DNA of 64,000 nucleotides from Diphasiastrum complanatum (Eukaryota; Streptophyta; Lycopodiopsida; Lycopodiales; Lycopodiaceae), in the NCBI GenBank assembly GCA_029204225.1, contig CM055106.1, positions 15,757,278 through 15,821,277 on the forward strand. Direction: 5' to 3'. Position numbers and translations under genes: made by a program. Of the stretch, positions 27,943 through 38,668 are shown piece by piece. The notes beneath the pieces are model-generated. The model ran no database searches. It was given only the letters and a program-made list of their open reading frames with translations, and had not been told where the DNA came from. The first letter of the stretch is position 1. Each line of letters opens with the position of its first letter.

Positions 27943-28390
27943 CTTCTTTCTCACGCTATACCTGCACAACATCAGACCCTTTCAGATAAGCAGGCACTCT
28001 TCTCCTGCACTTTTAACATAATAATATATTTTCTTCAGTGGATGTCCATGTGCAAATGCTCACAGAAACCCCCATACAACAAAACTGCAGCATCATTTGA
28101 GAAAAAAAGAGAGAAAAACAGACGAGAGGGCAGGGCAGAAGCAGATTTACGACGAAAAGGAGAGAAAAATGGATCGAACGAACTAAAACCACGAAAACCC
28201 CAAAACAAAGGAGGAGAGAGAAGACAAAGGTATTCGAACATCAGCAGATATGGAGGAGTTTAACCCGCCCGCTTGGATGTCACCCACGTGTCAAAACTGG
28301 ATTCGTTTATCATTTAGCTTACGTGGCATAATCTGAACGTTTCTTGAACCATCCAATGGTCGTGGGCTTTTCAAAGAAGTGGATGTGGAG
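27943..28390 (-). promoter_or_regulatory. RZ-1 5'-UTR and promoter region with G-box
   Basis: Transcribed leftward. It contains a CACGTG G-box at 28285-28290 inside cccacgtgtc, pyrimidine-rich (minus strand) leader sequence, and a possible UTR intron acceptor near 27964. About 28100-28385 is paralogous to 63690-64000 at the other end of the window, same orientation; there the G-box reads CACATG. Confidence 0.6.
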
Positions 28391-30245
28391 GTGGACGTGG
28401 TGGGGAGCTGGGGACGGACGGGGAAGTTGGATAGTCCTTTATTGAGGCTAAAAAGAGGGTCTTGGCCAACCAAGTTTCAGTTTTTTAGGGGAGAATATAT
28501 CATGGCTTTCAGAGATTCTTTAGCTTTGAGAGGCCTATGCCAAGGGCAAGCGCATGGGACCTCGGGCATGTCCAAACGAGTGAAGGGCTGTAACCTTGAG
28601 AGGTCTCTGCCAAGGGCAATCAAAGTGTCATTTGAAAGGAAAACTAAGAAATTACACGGTGAAAGGCAAACTTGAAAAGTTGAATTAGTGCAATGTTGAG
28701 ATTTTAACTATTGTCTTCCAAATACACTGAGATTACTTTTGAATTCGCTTACATTTTTTGATGGAAAGGTAACCTTGAAACATAAAACTCACATTGTTAT
28801 TGGTACATGACAACTTTACAAATACAATAGTGACCATTAATCTCCACTAATTGACCCACATCTTTCTCGAGCCCTTTAGCTACGCTTTTTTGTGTGTGAG
28901 CAATCATGTGGATTCTTGTCTTGAAGTGCTTGTAGAAGTGTCGTGGTGATTGCGTCAATCAATAATGTTGTTGTCAACTTGGAATCAGAGCAAGGTCATT
29001 GCGATTTGATTGATCATTGCCCTAGGACAAGGATTCGAAATCAATAGAACAAATTTAATGTGATGTGTTTCAATCTCTAAGCTCAACAAACAAATACTAA
29101 ATTGTTTCGCATATACATCATAAATAGTCTATATAGAGATTTTAGGCCCAATGCAATTTATTACAATGGGCATAACTACACAAAATCTTTTGAAATGGGA
29201 AATGGCGAAGACCAGTTTTATAGAAGTTTTTATGATTTTTTGAAAATTCACATTAATTTTGGATCTTAATTTTTTTAATAATTATTTCTAAAATGTTGCA
29301 TTTTGCAAATGTTTTAAGTTTGAGCTGAGTATTCTAAAAAAAGTGGACTAAAATCATTAAAAAAAGAATTTACAAAAAATGAAATTCATGGAATTTGATG
29401 CAATGAATAATAATTGCTTAAATGTGTAAATTAAAAAAATATTTGATTAAAAAAATTTCAAAAACATACACTCTACAAGATTTTAATATTTGTTTGAAAA
29501 CTTGTTTTTAATTATATATTAAAATTTTAACATTTGTAAACAATATTAGAAAATGTAAAAGTTAAAGAAAACTCTAAACTCAGGTATTGTTCAATATCAA
29601 TCAATTTATTTTGAAAGAAATAATATTTTCAGTTCACAATTTAGATAAATCTCATTTCTGAAATGGTCAATACTAGAAATACAAGTCATTTTATTAGTGT
29701 TATTTGGATTACAATTAGACGTTTTTCACTAAGTCATTTGGATTGACTAAAGTGGGATCTTGAACATTTGCTAAGAGGACAATTGGAGCCTCTTGAGTAA
29801 CAACCTCTCTGATGATGTTGTATGTGATACCCTAGTAAAGTCATAAAGATGAACAAAACAATATATTCGACTTTACCTAATCGTATTCAAAGACATAAGA
29901 AGACTAAGGAACCACTATATGAAGAAATATATGTCGAAGGCCTTACGTCAAAGACTATATGAAGAAATATATTTTAACAGAAGAACATAATAAGCGACAC
30001 TATCTTAATAAATGGATAAGACTAAATTTCAAATATTCTATAATCCAATTGGAGCATTCGCGACTCTTTCTATGATTGCGACTATACATGTGTAATCATG
30101 TAGTTAGTCCATAATGACATGGTAGAGTACCTACTCAATAATCTATACACATGTCAACATTTCATTAGTTTAGATTGGATAAGCTTCTATCATACAGAAC
30201 GGCGTGCCCTCTTGTTTGAAGGGTGTGTAGACTCAACATGTTCCT
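28391..30245. other. AT-rich intergenic, no gene
   Basis: No coding match. A short repeat, actatatgaagaaatat, occurs near 29910 and 29955. Ends where the copia tail begins. Confidence 0.6.
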
Positions 30246-30821
30246 ATGGTAGTGTTTTGCTCTTCAAGTAGAGATTGTAGAATCTACTTGTTTTCAGCCA
30301 AAGAATTTGTCAATGGTGGAAATGTGATCTTTCAAGAGTGGAAGATTTGTAAACTTGAAGAAGCACCTTTGGATCAACACCTTATTCGATTCATTGATGG
30401 TTTGGAGTCAAGTCAAGTGGAGGAGCAAGCTCAAGACCCGAGGACTCCAAGAAGAACCTTGAGTATCAAGATGGAGCCATCTAGGCTCAATCATATGGAT
30501 CAAGCAAGACAAGTTGTCTTTGGCAACATTATTTATGCACTTAATATTTTAATTGATGTATCTTCACGTGCACAAAATGCCTTGGAATCCATGGCTTGGC
30601 ATGATGTTTAGTTTTGAAGTGTGCTACATGTATATAGACACATTTATGGAACATCTTGTAAGGGATCCTCTAAGAGGTGGTGAAAGATCCTTCATGGACA
30701 TCATTCTCTATTGGAGTCTCAAAAGTTCCTTCTTTGTAGCTGGATTTTTTAGACACTTCTAAAAGCTTTCATTCATCTATCAAGAGAGTTGTAAATAGAT
30801 CAAGCTAAATTTGAGGAGGAG
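30246..30821 (+). pseudogene. Copia element tail (locus A), C-terminal frame and polypurine tract
   Basis: A 121-codon frame from 30246 matches 54724-55089 with about ten substitutions; it is the C-terminal extension of the gag-protease frame of the element at 51-55 kb. The 5' part of the element is absent. The purine tract gaggaggag at 30813-30821 is followed by an LTR start. I do not recognise the domain. Confidence 0.75.
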
Positions 30822-32155
30822 TGTGAAGAATTGCCAAAAATTGGCAAATCTAGCTTGATCAAAAACCATGTAGAATAGTGTAAATTGTGTACACAAGTGG
30901 GTCCCACACATGTGAGGCCATGATGCCACATGGGAAACCCATCCTAATGTAGGTTAGGTCAAGTCAAGAGAGTTGGTCATGTCTATTTGGTGGTCACGTT
31001 GATTTTGTTTTGTATCCCAACCATCATCCAACAACTCGGTGATTATATCAGCACTCAAGTCCTTACAAATAAACATTGTTTTTGTTCTTTGAACATTGCA
31101 TTTGGAAAAAAATCAGCAAAAATAGTAAAAGGTAGATACCAACTTAATCTATTATTCTTTGATCCAGTGCTACATTTCAATATACTCTGAATATCAATAT
31201 ATAGCCTAGATTGAAGACTTTTTAAAATTGTTGCATTAGGAGAAATCCATTCCACACTCAAAAAATCTGGTAGAGAATATGGCTCTAATCTACCAACTAA
31301 ACCATTTATATAAGGAAAATAGGTGTGATCGTAAAAAAAACTCCTGACTCTAAAAGTGATTTTGGAGAACGACCTTTATATTGTAAAATACCGATATCCA
31401 AATGTATGACATTGATTATTCCTGCAATCGATTGAACTGTTTTCCATTCAACATGTTTTCCAATTTCGCTCGCAAGCTCTTGCTGAACAGTTCTGTGCAA
31501 GGACTCTCTCGGCCAGTCGTCGCAAACACAAGTGGGTCCCACACATGTGAGGCCATGATGCCACATGGGAAACCCATCCTAATGTAGGTTAGGTCAAGTC
31601 AAGAGAGTTGGTCATGTCTATTTGGTGGTCATCCCTACTTTATAGGACCTACACCTAAGTTTAAGGTGAAAATTTGACCAACTAGCTACCTACCAAGCAT
31701 AACTCTAGGAAATAGACTAGGGTTTCATTTTAGGTCAAGGAGAGTGAGTTCTTCCTTATTACATGCTGGAAATCCACCTAACTTCAAGAAGGAAGTCGAA
31801 TTTGCTATGTATTCCCTCTCTCCATAGTGAGAAGATAGAAAATTTTTGGAGCTCATTTGCAATCTCAAGCTAGTTCACTATGTACATTGAGTTTTTGTGA
31901 TCCAAATGAAACCAAATCAATTTCTACTTGTTTCTCAGGTTGAAGGCCGTACTAGAGCCTGTAGTACACACGTGTGAGCTCGGATTTCAATGTTTATCAA
32001 TGCTTTTGATTGTTAATGCTTGTTGTTTGTCAAATTGCCAATCTAGATCAACTTTTTTGTGTCTAGTTTTTTGATAGATTGTTAAGCAAGCATCCAATCA
32101 CTCTTGTGGATATTTTGTAGATCCATTTATGGTCCTAAAGTACAGTACTTTCACA
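30822..32155 (+). mobile_element. Copia LTR (locus A) with a 529-bp insert between duplicated segments
   Basis: Starts TGTGAAGAATTGCC and ends ACTTTCACA, the LTR termini also seen at 55300 and 52127. A 106-bp segment occurs twice, at 30891-30996 and 31526-31631. Between them, 30997-31452 equals 55475-55930 (DNA right of the 51-55-kb copia element), then six filler bases, then 31459-31525 equals 51429-51495 (hAT DNA left of that element). No difference is visible by eye between 30660-31452 and 55139-55930. A TATA-like tttatagg lies near 31639. Confidence 0.8.
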
Positions 32156-32316
32156 CACATCAGATTCATAAAGAATCATTGTACTCAGTTCATTTAATTG
32201 AGACATAAATAAGATATTTCTTGCACATTATTGTGTCTTGAATTATCTGATTTTACTCACTCTTTCTTGTTTTGATGACACACTACAATCATCATACTTC
32301 CATAGCGATAATGTCT

Positions 32317-32547
32317 AAACTTCCATGGTTGTCTAAGACACCTCAAAAAGGTAGTAGAACGGATGTCATTGACTCTTACGTTATCAACTATCAGAATTAT
32401 TACTTCGTGTTATCAATCATCATCCTCATTACAACTTTTACAATGATAACGGCTACAATTTCCATGGTTGTCTATGACACCTCAAGAAGGTAGTAGAATG
32501 GATGCCATTGACTCATACATCATCAGCCATCAAAAGTATTAATTCAT
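32317..32547. repeat. Two-copy duplication, about 140-bp period
   Basis: ttccatggttgtcta-gacacctcaa-aaggtagtagaa occurs at 32320 and 32460; the 90-bp units are about 85% alike and contain no gene. Confidence 0.85.
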
Positions 32548-32889
32548 TTTACATCTGAAAGTTACAAGATTCTTGCTCATAGTAGATCTCAAATACGTTG
32601 AAGTTTGTTGTAGTTCTAGCTTTAATTCTGCACTGTCAGTTCATTCTATTTTACTAGATAATTGCATAGCCCACAACACTATAGTTAGGATTACTAAATC
32701 TAACTATTGAAAAATGAAAAGATTTCATTTATTGAAGAAATATCAAAACATCTAGTCCAGATTATCTCGTTTCATTAGTGGTGTTAAGGACAAATTTCTT
32801 CTCTTATCATTCTTGGAAGTATGAAACGTCCTAGTATTAGGTTGAAAAATAGCGATGATATTCTAGAAGTTTACAGTGTTGCCCATGGT

Positions 32890-33060
32890 ACTTTTTTTTT
32901 TTCAATACTTCGGTAATCCAGAGAATAAATCCATGTAGGGTTTTCTTCAACCCCAGGGTGATCTTTGTCTAAGAATAGTAAAGCATTAGGGTTGTTGATA
33001 AAACAGATTTCATCAATATAACGAAAGATGTGGGTCAGGGGATCCAGGAGCAGAGTCACC
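32890..33060 (-). pseudogene. Penelope-like reverse transcriptase fragment (candidate)
   Basis: The minus strand reads LTHIFRYIDEICFINNPNA, followed by FLDKDHPGVEENPTWIYSLD. This resembles the RT catalytic motif C region of Penelope-like elements (RYIDD-x-x-FI-x-NP) known from some plants and animals. The second Asp of the YIDD box is Glu here and the piece is about 55 residues, so it is dead. Assignment rests on the motif alone. Confidence 0.45.
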
Positions 33061-33780
33061 AGCGATGCAGGGCCTACAGCAATCCGCAAGGTGCAGGGAC
33101 AGGTTGTAGACTACTGGTTTATAGGGACACAGATACAACAGGTGCATAGTAGCAAGGGGAACATCTGCCCCCACCGTAACAGATCAGCAGGGGCACACAA
33201 GACAAAGGTATAGAAGCCCTGTGTACACTGTAGACGCAATCTTCGCAGCCAGCAGAGAATGAAACCTCCTGTCAATCAACGCGCAGATAGTACACCCTTG
33301 TAGATTTCTTCACACTAAAATTGGGCTTCAAGCTTTGTCTTCCAACGCTTTCTTGGAGGCAAGAGTTTCTTCAAGTTTAATCCCCTGCTGTCCATTGCTG
33401 CCTAGTAAGCATATCTTCTGCCATTTTTAGTGCTCAGAAAGATGATCAACTACTGTCTAGCGTTTTTCAGTTGACATAATTTTGTTTCTCACTTCTCCTA
33501 CCTTGCCGCTTGGTCTGCCACCTTCTGTTAATAAGCTTGCAGATAGAGTTTTAGCCAGTTTCCAGCATGTATTTCCAACCAGCGACAGCCACCAGTTTCA
33601 TCTGTTTCTTGCAGTATGTTTGCATCTCCGGCGAGTTCAAGCTTTTTTCCCTCTTTTCAGGTATAGTTTGAGGATAGTCTTCTTGGTTTTAGAAAACAAA
33701 GCCTGTCTTCCTGTCTCTGCTTTCCATTTTGCCTTCTGCCTATGCAATCCTCGTGTTGTTTTAAAGCTGTGATCATCTTT
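33061..33780. other. Possible 5' leader of the R2-like element, no gene recognised
   Basis: No known protein. Composition shifts to higher GC near 33040-33260. It leads without a clear boundary into the zinc-finger frame at 33791. Confidence 0.4.
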
Positions 33781-33790
33781 ACCTGTCAAT

Positions 33791-35523
33791 ATGGTTCCTC
33801 AAGAATCTTCTCATCCTTTGCAACTCTCTGATTTCAATCCTCTTGCTCGGCGTGGAGAAAAGAGACCTGCTGCACCTTCAGACCATCCTTCCAATGCTTC
33901 CCTTTCATGCGCGCGTCGTGAAGCTCACCGTGATGTTGCGGATTCCTTGCTTGTTTCCTCTGGCCAGGTGGCGCCATATTGTCCGCCCCGTCTTTGCCAC
34001 CAGCTTTCTTCCTCTCTTTCAGTTTCTCAGCTTTCTCCTTTTTCCTTTTCTCGCCCCCATGTTCCATGTGCGGGCTGTGATCGCCTTTATGTGCAAGGTG
34101 CCGGTCTTTCTCGCCATCAAAACGCTTGCTCTGCTTTTCGTCAGCAGCTCGCATTAACCAATGTCGACCTTGCACCTCATCCTGCTCCCACTTCGCCACC
34201 TGACTCGACTTGGACCTTGATTCGCTCCCTTGATATTTTGACCGGTTTTCACTTAGGTTTTCCTCGTCCTCATCTTTATGCACACATACCCTTTGCCTTG
34301 CGCTTAGACGTCCAGAGAGCTTTGTCTTTACCTTTGTCTCGTCTGGTTTCCAACCCTTCATGCATTTTTGCTTTTCCTCTCTGGTGTTTGCCTCTGCCTC
34401 CTCGGGGTGTTGATGCTGTCAGGAGATTGGAAAAATCTGCAAGAAGAGCATTTCCTTCATTGTCATGCGCTTGCTGCTCAATGAGATTCTACTTCAGATG
34501 GTTTCTATACCTCCTGTTCATCGTCGGTTGCATTGTTGTGTTTTACTTGGGCAAGTGGGTGAGTATTCTCGTGTAGCTCGTGCTCTAGCTCCTACAAGTC
34601 CAGCGACTCCTTCTGCTGCCACTCTTCAGGCTTTGGAGCTTCTTCATCCTCCAGTAAATGATTGTCTTCCCTCTTTTGTTGAGGACTTTGAACCTGATTC
34701 CGATCTGCAGCTCTCAGAATCTCATTTTCTTAATGCTTTTCTACGTAGCCCTCATCTGTCAACTGGGGGTCCTTTTGGTATGGTTTTCGAGCATCTTCGT
34801 GACTGTTTCTCTCCTGATGATTCTGCTAGCGGGTTTGGTTTGCTCTTTCAAGTTTGCTCTTCCGTAGCATGTGGGCATATTCCTCTTTCTATTGCTCGTA
34901 TTCTTGGTGCTGCTTGTTTGATAGCCTTGGATAAGCCTGGTGGTGGCGTGCGTCCCATTGCTGTTGGAGAGGTTTTATACAGGTTGGTTTCTAGGGCTCT
35001 TGGTTTTCAGCTTCGTGACAGCCTCATCAGTTTGGTTGTGCTACTCCTGGCAGTTGCGAGACAGTTGTACGTGCTTTGCGTGCTACCTTGGATCTTCATC
35101 CAGATTGGGTTGTCCTTCAAGTGGATGTTAAAAACGCTTTCAATTCTGTTTTCCGAGGGGCCATTTTTCAGAACTTCGTGCGGCTCACGGTTCACTCACT
35201 CAGCTCATCCCCTTTGTTTGCTCTTTTTATTCCATGGATGCGCCTCTATATTTCAGTCATGCTTCTCGCTCAGGTGATGTTTCGGTTATCCCTTCTGCTG
35301 ATGGTATCAGGCAAGGTGATCCCTTGGGTGGTGTTCTTTTTGCTTTGGCACACTTTCGAGCATTGCGAACTTTTTTTGCTGCTTTTCCTTCTTGTTTGTT
35401 TCCCTCTATTGCTAATGACACACATATTGTGGGACTTGCTAATGATGTTTTTCCAGCTTTCTTGCATTTCTCTCATCAACTTTCGGCTTTAGGCCTCACT
35501 GTGAAGACGATCAACGTCTATAC
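33791..35523 (+). pseudogene. R2-like non-LTR retrotransposon: zinc finger plus reverse transcriptase
   Basis: ATG at 33791 opens a frame with a CX2CX12HX3C finger, CAGCDRLYVQGAGLSRHQNAC minus its last residue in the second copy's variant, near 34069-34131. A shift near 34540 leads to the RT N-terminal part (LSTGGPFGMVFEHLRD, then LDKPGGGVRPIAVGEVLYRL near 34930). A second shift near 35030 gives motif A (VVLQVDVKNAFNSV near 35108); a third gives motif B (GIRQGDPLGGVLFALAHF near 35305) and motif C, which reads IANDTHIVG instead of the ADD core. Frameshifts and the lost Asp show it is dead. No endonuclease or 3' end is seen. Clade (R2, NeSL or related) is uncertain. Confidence 0.8.
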
Positions 35524-35640
35524 ATGCTAAAGTTGAGGATACAGCTCCAAAGCCTTTGTCAAAGCTTGTTTTAGACTGGCAACCAGGTTAGTTGCAGAAG
35601 AAGGAGACTCTGCCTTTCTAGAACAACAAAGAATTTCAGC
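35524..35640 (-). pseudogene. Possible BAHD acyltransferase exon fragment
   Basis: The minus strand reads KAESPSSATNLVASLKQALT then KALELYPQL, like the BAHD N-terminal stretch 'L-K-x-S-L-x-x-x-L-x-x-YPLAGRL'. An acceptor-like TTGTTCTAG precedes it. It stops exactly where the R2-like sequence begins, so that insertion may have broken it. Only about 30 residues match. Confidence 0.35.
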
Positions 35641-36720
35641 TAGGTAAGTTTTCTTTGTTAGCAAGATTAATAAATTTGTTTTTTCCCAGTTTTGTTTTGA
35701 TCTGCAGCAGGGCAGAATAGTGACCAGTAGCAAAGTACAAAAGGCGCATCTGCAAAGTAGCAACCAGCAAATTGAAGAACTATTGATTCTTGCCTTAGCA
35801 GTATCAATTCAAAACATTTATTTGACTCTCGGTTCTTCCTAAGGCTGAGGGAGCGTCTTTCTGGCCCTTTTTATCAGCCGTTTTCATAAGCTAATTTCAA
35901 GAACAACCTTCTAATCTACTCCTTCAGCGATTTTCAGAGTCAATTCCAAAAGTTTCTTGAGGGACCTACAGAATTGTTTCTAGCACAAAAAACATTGGAA
36001 GCTATGGTTTATATTGCAAAAATCCTGATTCGCACAATAAGGGCAAATTCATAGATTTGCAATCGGCAGGCAGGTGCTCAATGACTTCTTTCCAACACAG
36101 AAAATCTAGCAAACAACAACTTACCCTTACAAGAACCTGGTTCACACAATAAGGACAACTTCTAAGTGTGCGACAATCGTTCTGTCAGTGGCTCACGGAC
36201 TTACTTCCCTCGTAGAAAACCTAGCAATCGACAGATTTTCAGCATAGATTTTGTGCAAGCAGATTTTCAAGCCTACTGAATTTTCAGTGATTTTCAACGG
36301 ACTTTTTGCAACAATTTTGAAGACTTCTATTTGGGGCATCTCAAGGTTTTTCGAGCATATTGAACTCTCATTCACCCTTTTCAGGAGATTTCCAGCATTT
36401 TTGAAGAGGCTTTTTCCTACAATTATCAAGAGGTTTTATGTACAGTTTCTCAATTGCCTTTTTGCATAAATTATCAAGTATTTTCAATGGATGATGGCAA
36501 TGCGGGTATTCACAGTATGGATCAAAGTGCAAATCAACACAAAAAGAGACATGTTTCACCATCCCTTCCATCCCCACCTCCCTCTATTCGTCCTCGCCAT
36601 GAATCATCGCTTAATGTTACATCTCTTCCCCTTTGCCTGCACCGTATCGTCCCCCACATATTCGTTCATCTGTTTCTTCTTTTCCTTTATCATCCTCGTA
36701 GGACCCTATACCTCCACCCT
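35641..36720. other. No gene recognised
   Basis: Short frames only. The right part (36480-36720) is probably the 5' end of the second R2-like copy. Confidence 0.45.
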
Positions 36721-37067
36721 CTCGTATACCTTGTCCAGGTTGTGGACGTTTATATGTGCATGGTGCGGACCTTTCCAGGCATCAAAATGCATGTACCGCC
36801 TTCCAACAACGTGCTTCCCTTTTAGCATCACTGCAAATCCCACATCATGCTCCCCTTTCTCTTCTCGACTCCAGTTGGGCTTGGGCTCGCAGTCTTGATA
36901 TTTTGGACTCCTTTTATCTTGGTTTCCCTCGTCCTTGCCTTTATGCCCGCATTCCAATGGCCCTTCGCCTAGACGTTTAAAGAGCTCTTCGACTACCTTT
37001 AACTCCTTTAGCTACCAACCCTTCTGATATCGCTGTTTGGCATACTTTTTTGCTCTTTCCCCTTTGA
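36721..37067 (+). pseudogene. R2-like element copy 2, N-terminal zinc-finger part
   Basis: Plus strand reads CPGCGRLYVHGADLSRHQNA followed by C, the same CX2CX12HX3C finger as the copy at 33.8-35.5 kb, then ARSLDILDSFYLGFPRP and ARIPMALRLDV with a stop, aligned to the first copy. It breaks off at about 37067 where an inverted RT piece starts. Confidence 0.75.
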
Positions 37068-37445
37068 GTGACGAGCAAATCCATCCAGAGCTTCCCGCAA
37101 AAATGAAGTGACATATCCAGAAGAACCAATGGGAACACCCAATGCCTTAATGCCAAGCTGTGGAGTAATGAAACCTCCAGGTAAGGAGATATTTGTTGAG
37201 AGGCCTTTTGGGCACCAAGCAACGCACCTGTTCACTGTAAGCCCAATAGAAGAAAGTTGACCTGAGAAATTCAAAAAAGCAAGGACGACTTCACTAGCAG
37301 GCCCCACAATATGTGTATCATCCGCAATAGAGGGGAATAAACAGGAGGAAAAAGTTGTAGCTGTAGCACGCAATGCACGACAATGTGCCAAAGCAAAGAG
37401 AGGACCACCTAAGGGACCCCCCTGTCGAGTTCCCTCAACAGAAGA
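37068..37445 (-). pseudogene. R2-like element RT fragment, inverted
   Basis: Minus strand has RT motif B (GTRQGGPLGGPLFALAHC near 37425-37375) and motif C with an intact core (SIADDTHIVGP near 37320), then the thumb-side sequence LGIKALGVPIGSSGYVTSFL. The family is the same as the copy at 35.3 kb. Its C-terminal end meets the C-terminal end of the plus-strand N-terminal fragment, so the two pieces are convergent. Confidence 0.78.
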
Positions 37446-37838
37446 AATGACGATAACATCTCCAATTCAAGAAGCATGACTAAAGTATAGTAGGAAAACA
37501 AATATATCTATATATCATGATATTCAGATGTAAGATTACATCTGACAGTGAACTAGTCAGATGACAAATGAACAATGCAAGCTAGAGTTCTATGCCACCC
37601 ACTGTTTAGAATCAGCTAAATCTCTCTCCTGCTTCATGACCACCTCACTGGGTATGGCAGCTCAACTCAGTTTATAAAGCTCATCTGCTGCTTATAACGT
37701 AGCAAATGGGAAAGTAAGGTCCTCTTGCCTGCATCCTCAAAAGAATCAAGTCCTTGGAATAGGATCAACCCATCCAATGTATGTGTTTACAATCTACAAT
37801 GTTGTCTAGAAATCAGAGGCATGCAGCTATCAGCTTAC
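37446..37838. other. No gene recognised; possible decayed peroxidase 3' exon
   Basis: Minus strand near 37728 reads ARGPYFPICY after a GCAG acceptor-like site, which could be the next peroxidase exon, but it stops soon after. Confidence 0.25.
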
Positions 37839-38041
37839 CAGCAAAACAGATTCTCGAGCGCTCAATGCTAGAATATTTGCACAAGACATAGTCCTTAGAC
37901 ATATCTGTTCTAGTTTATGTTTTGCGGAAAAGATGGCCTCGAAACCACCCTTGAGCGACTTGGCGTTTGGAATAGCATCTCTTTCACAAATGCGTCCAAG
38001 AGTAGATACTAGTAGAAGCAAGACATCGCATCCTTGCACAT
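37839..38041 (-). pseudogene. Class III peroxidase exon fragment
   Basis: Minus strand reads DVQGCDVLLLLVSTLG, ERDAIPNAKSLKGGFEAI and TMSCANILALSARESVLL, matching the conserved 'GCDASVLL', 'E(K/R)D-x-x-PN-x-S-L-R-G-F' and 'VSCADILALAARD' blocks of secreted plant peroxidases. A GTAAGC donor follows at 37838. The distal-His segment before GCD is missing and replaced by a short duplication of tgca(a/g)ggatgcgatg (38026 and 38052). No other convincing exon is found, so it is a remnant. Confidence 0.7.
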
Positions 38042-38183
38042 CATATCACACATCGCATCCCTGCACGTCATTTCCAAGCATTACAAATCAATGCTTTATG
38101 ACAGTGTAATGAATGTTGCATAGTTGTGAATAGCATTCGGAGCAATCCCGCTACAATGCAAAACACATGCTTATTCCATAAAC

Positions 38184-38668
38184 TATAAAAGGTTAATAAG
38201 TTTTGCTGTTAGGGTTTGGTGTTTCTCGCAATAACAATGGAAGCATTCAGAGTGATGCTTCGCGCTTCCATCTCTGCTGCTCGCACTTGCAGACTGGTGC
38301 CGCCTGCTTGTCCTCCTTCAGCCATGGAAGCCAAATCCAGGCTGGTGGATTCATAGCTTTTTACTCTACGTCTTCAACGGATTCTAGAAACGCTATGCCT
38401 CCCTAGTAGAACTCTCGAACAATAGAACAGATAATGGCTTCTGCTTCCAGGCAAGTGTCCCTTAGAATCCATAGTTCAATCCGAGGGCGAAAGCATGATC
38501 CAGATGGTTGAAGCCCGTATACAAGTGGCCTATCTATTCGAGGCAAGCCCACCATTACCAAACCACTATGAAGTTAGAGAAGAAAAAGAAGCGCACCAAG
38601 CACAAGCTGAGAATAGGGCGGGAGTCATTTCCAATTTACCAAAAACCCCAAAATATTTCTCTCTCTAA
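38184..38668 (+). pseudogene. Unidentified gene with presequence-like N terminus, probably disrupted
   Basis: TATAAAA (38184-38190) and ttagggttt precede ATG at 38237. The frame starts MEAFRVMLRASISAARTCRL, an acidic-poor, Arg/Ser/Ala-rich stretch like a mitochondrial presequence. It stops at about 38353, but one base away the sequence continues GFIAFYSTSSTDSRNAMPP. Further on, a frame from about 38459 to the stop at 38666 reads ESMIQMVEARIQVAYLFEAS, PPLPNHYEVREEKEAHQAQA and ends PKTPKYFSL. This charged segment looks like real protein but I cannot name it. An intron or frameshifts could separate the parts. Either a small mitochondrial protein gene or its retrocopy. Confidence 0.4.

Noticed and set aside
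33834-34361. Minus-strand Lys/Glu-rich frame under the R2-like zinc-finger region
   Set aside because: Complement of Ser/Phe/Leu-rich coding sequence; no conserved domain, while the plus strand has the zinc finger repeated in copy 2.
36721-37445. Twin-priming inversion of the R2-like copy
   Set aside because: Twin priming leaves the inverted piece on the 5' side of a sense 3' piece; here N-terminal and RT parts converge with no 3' end.
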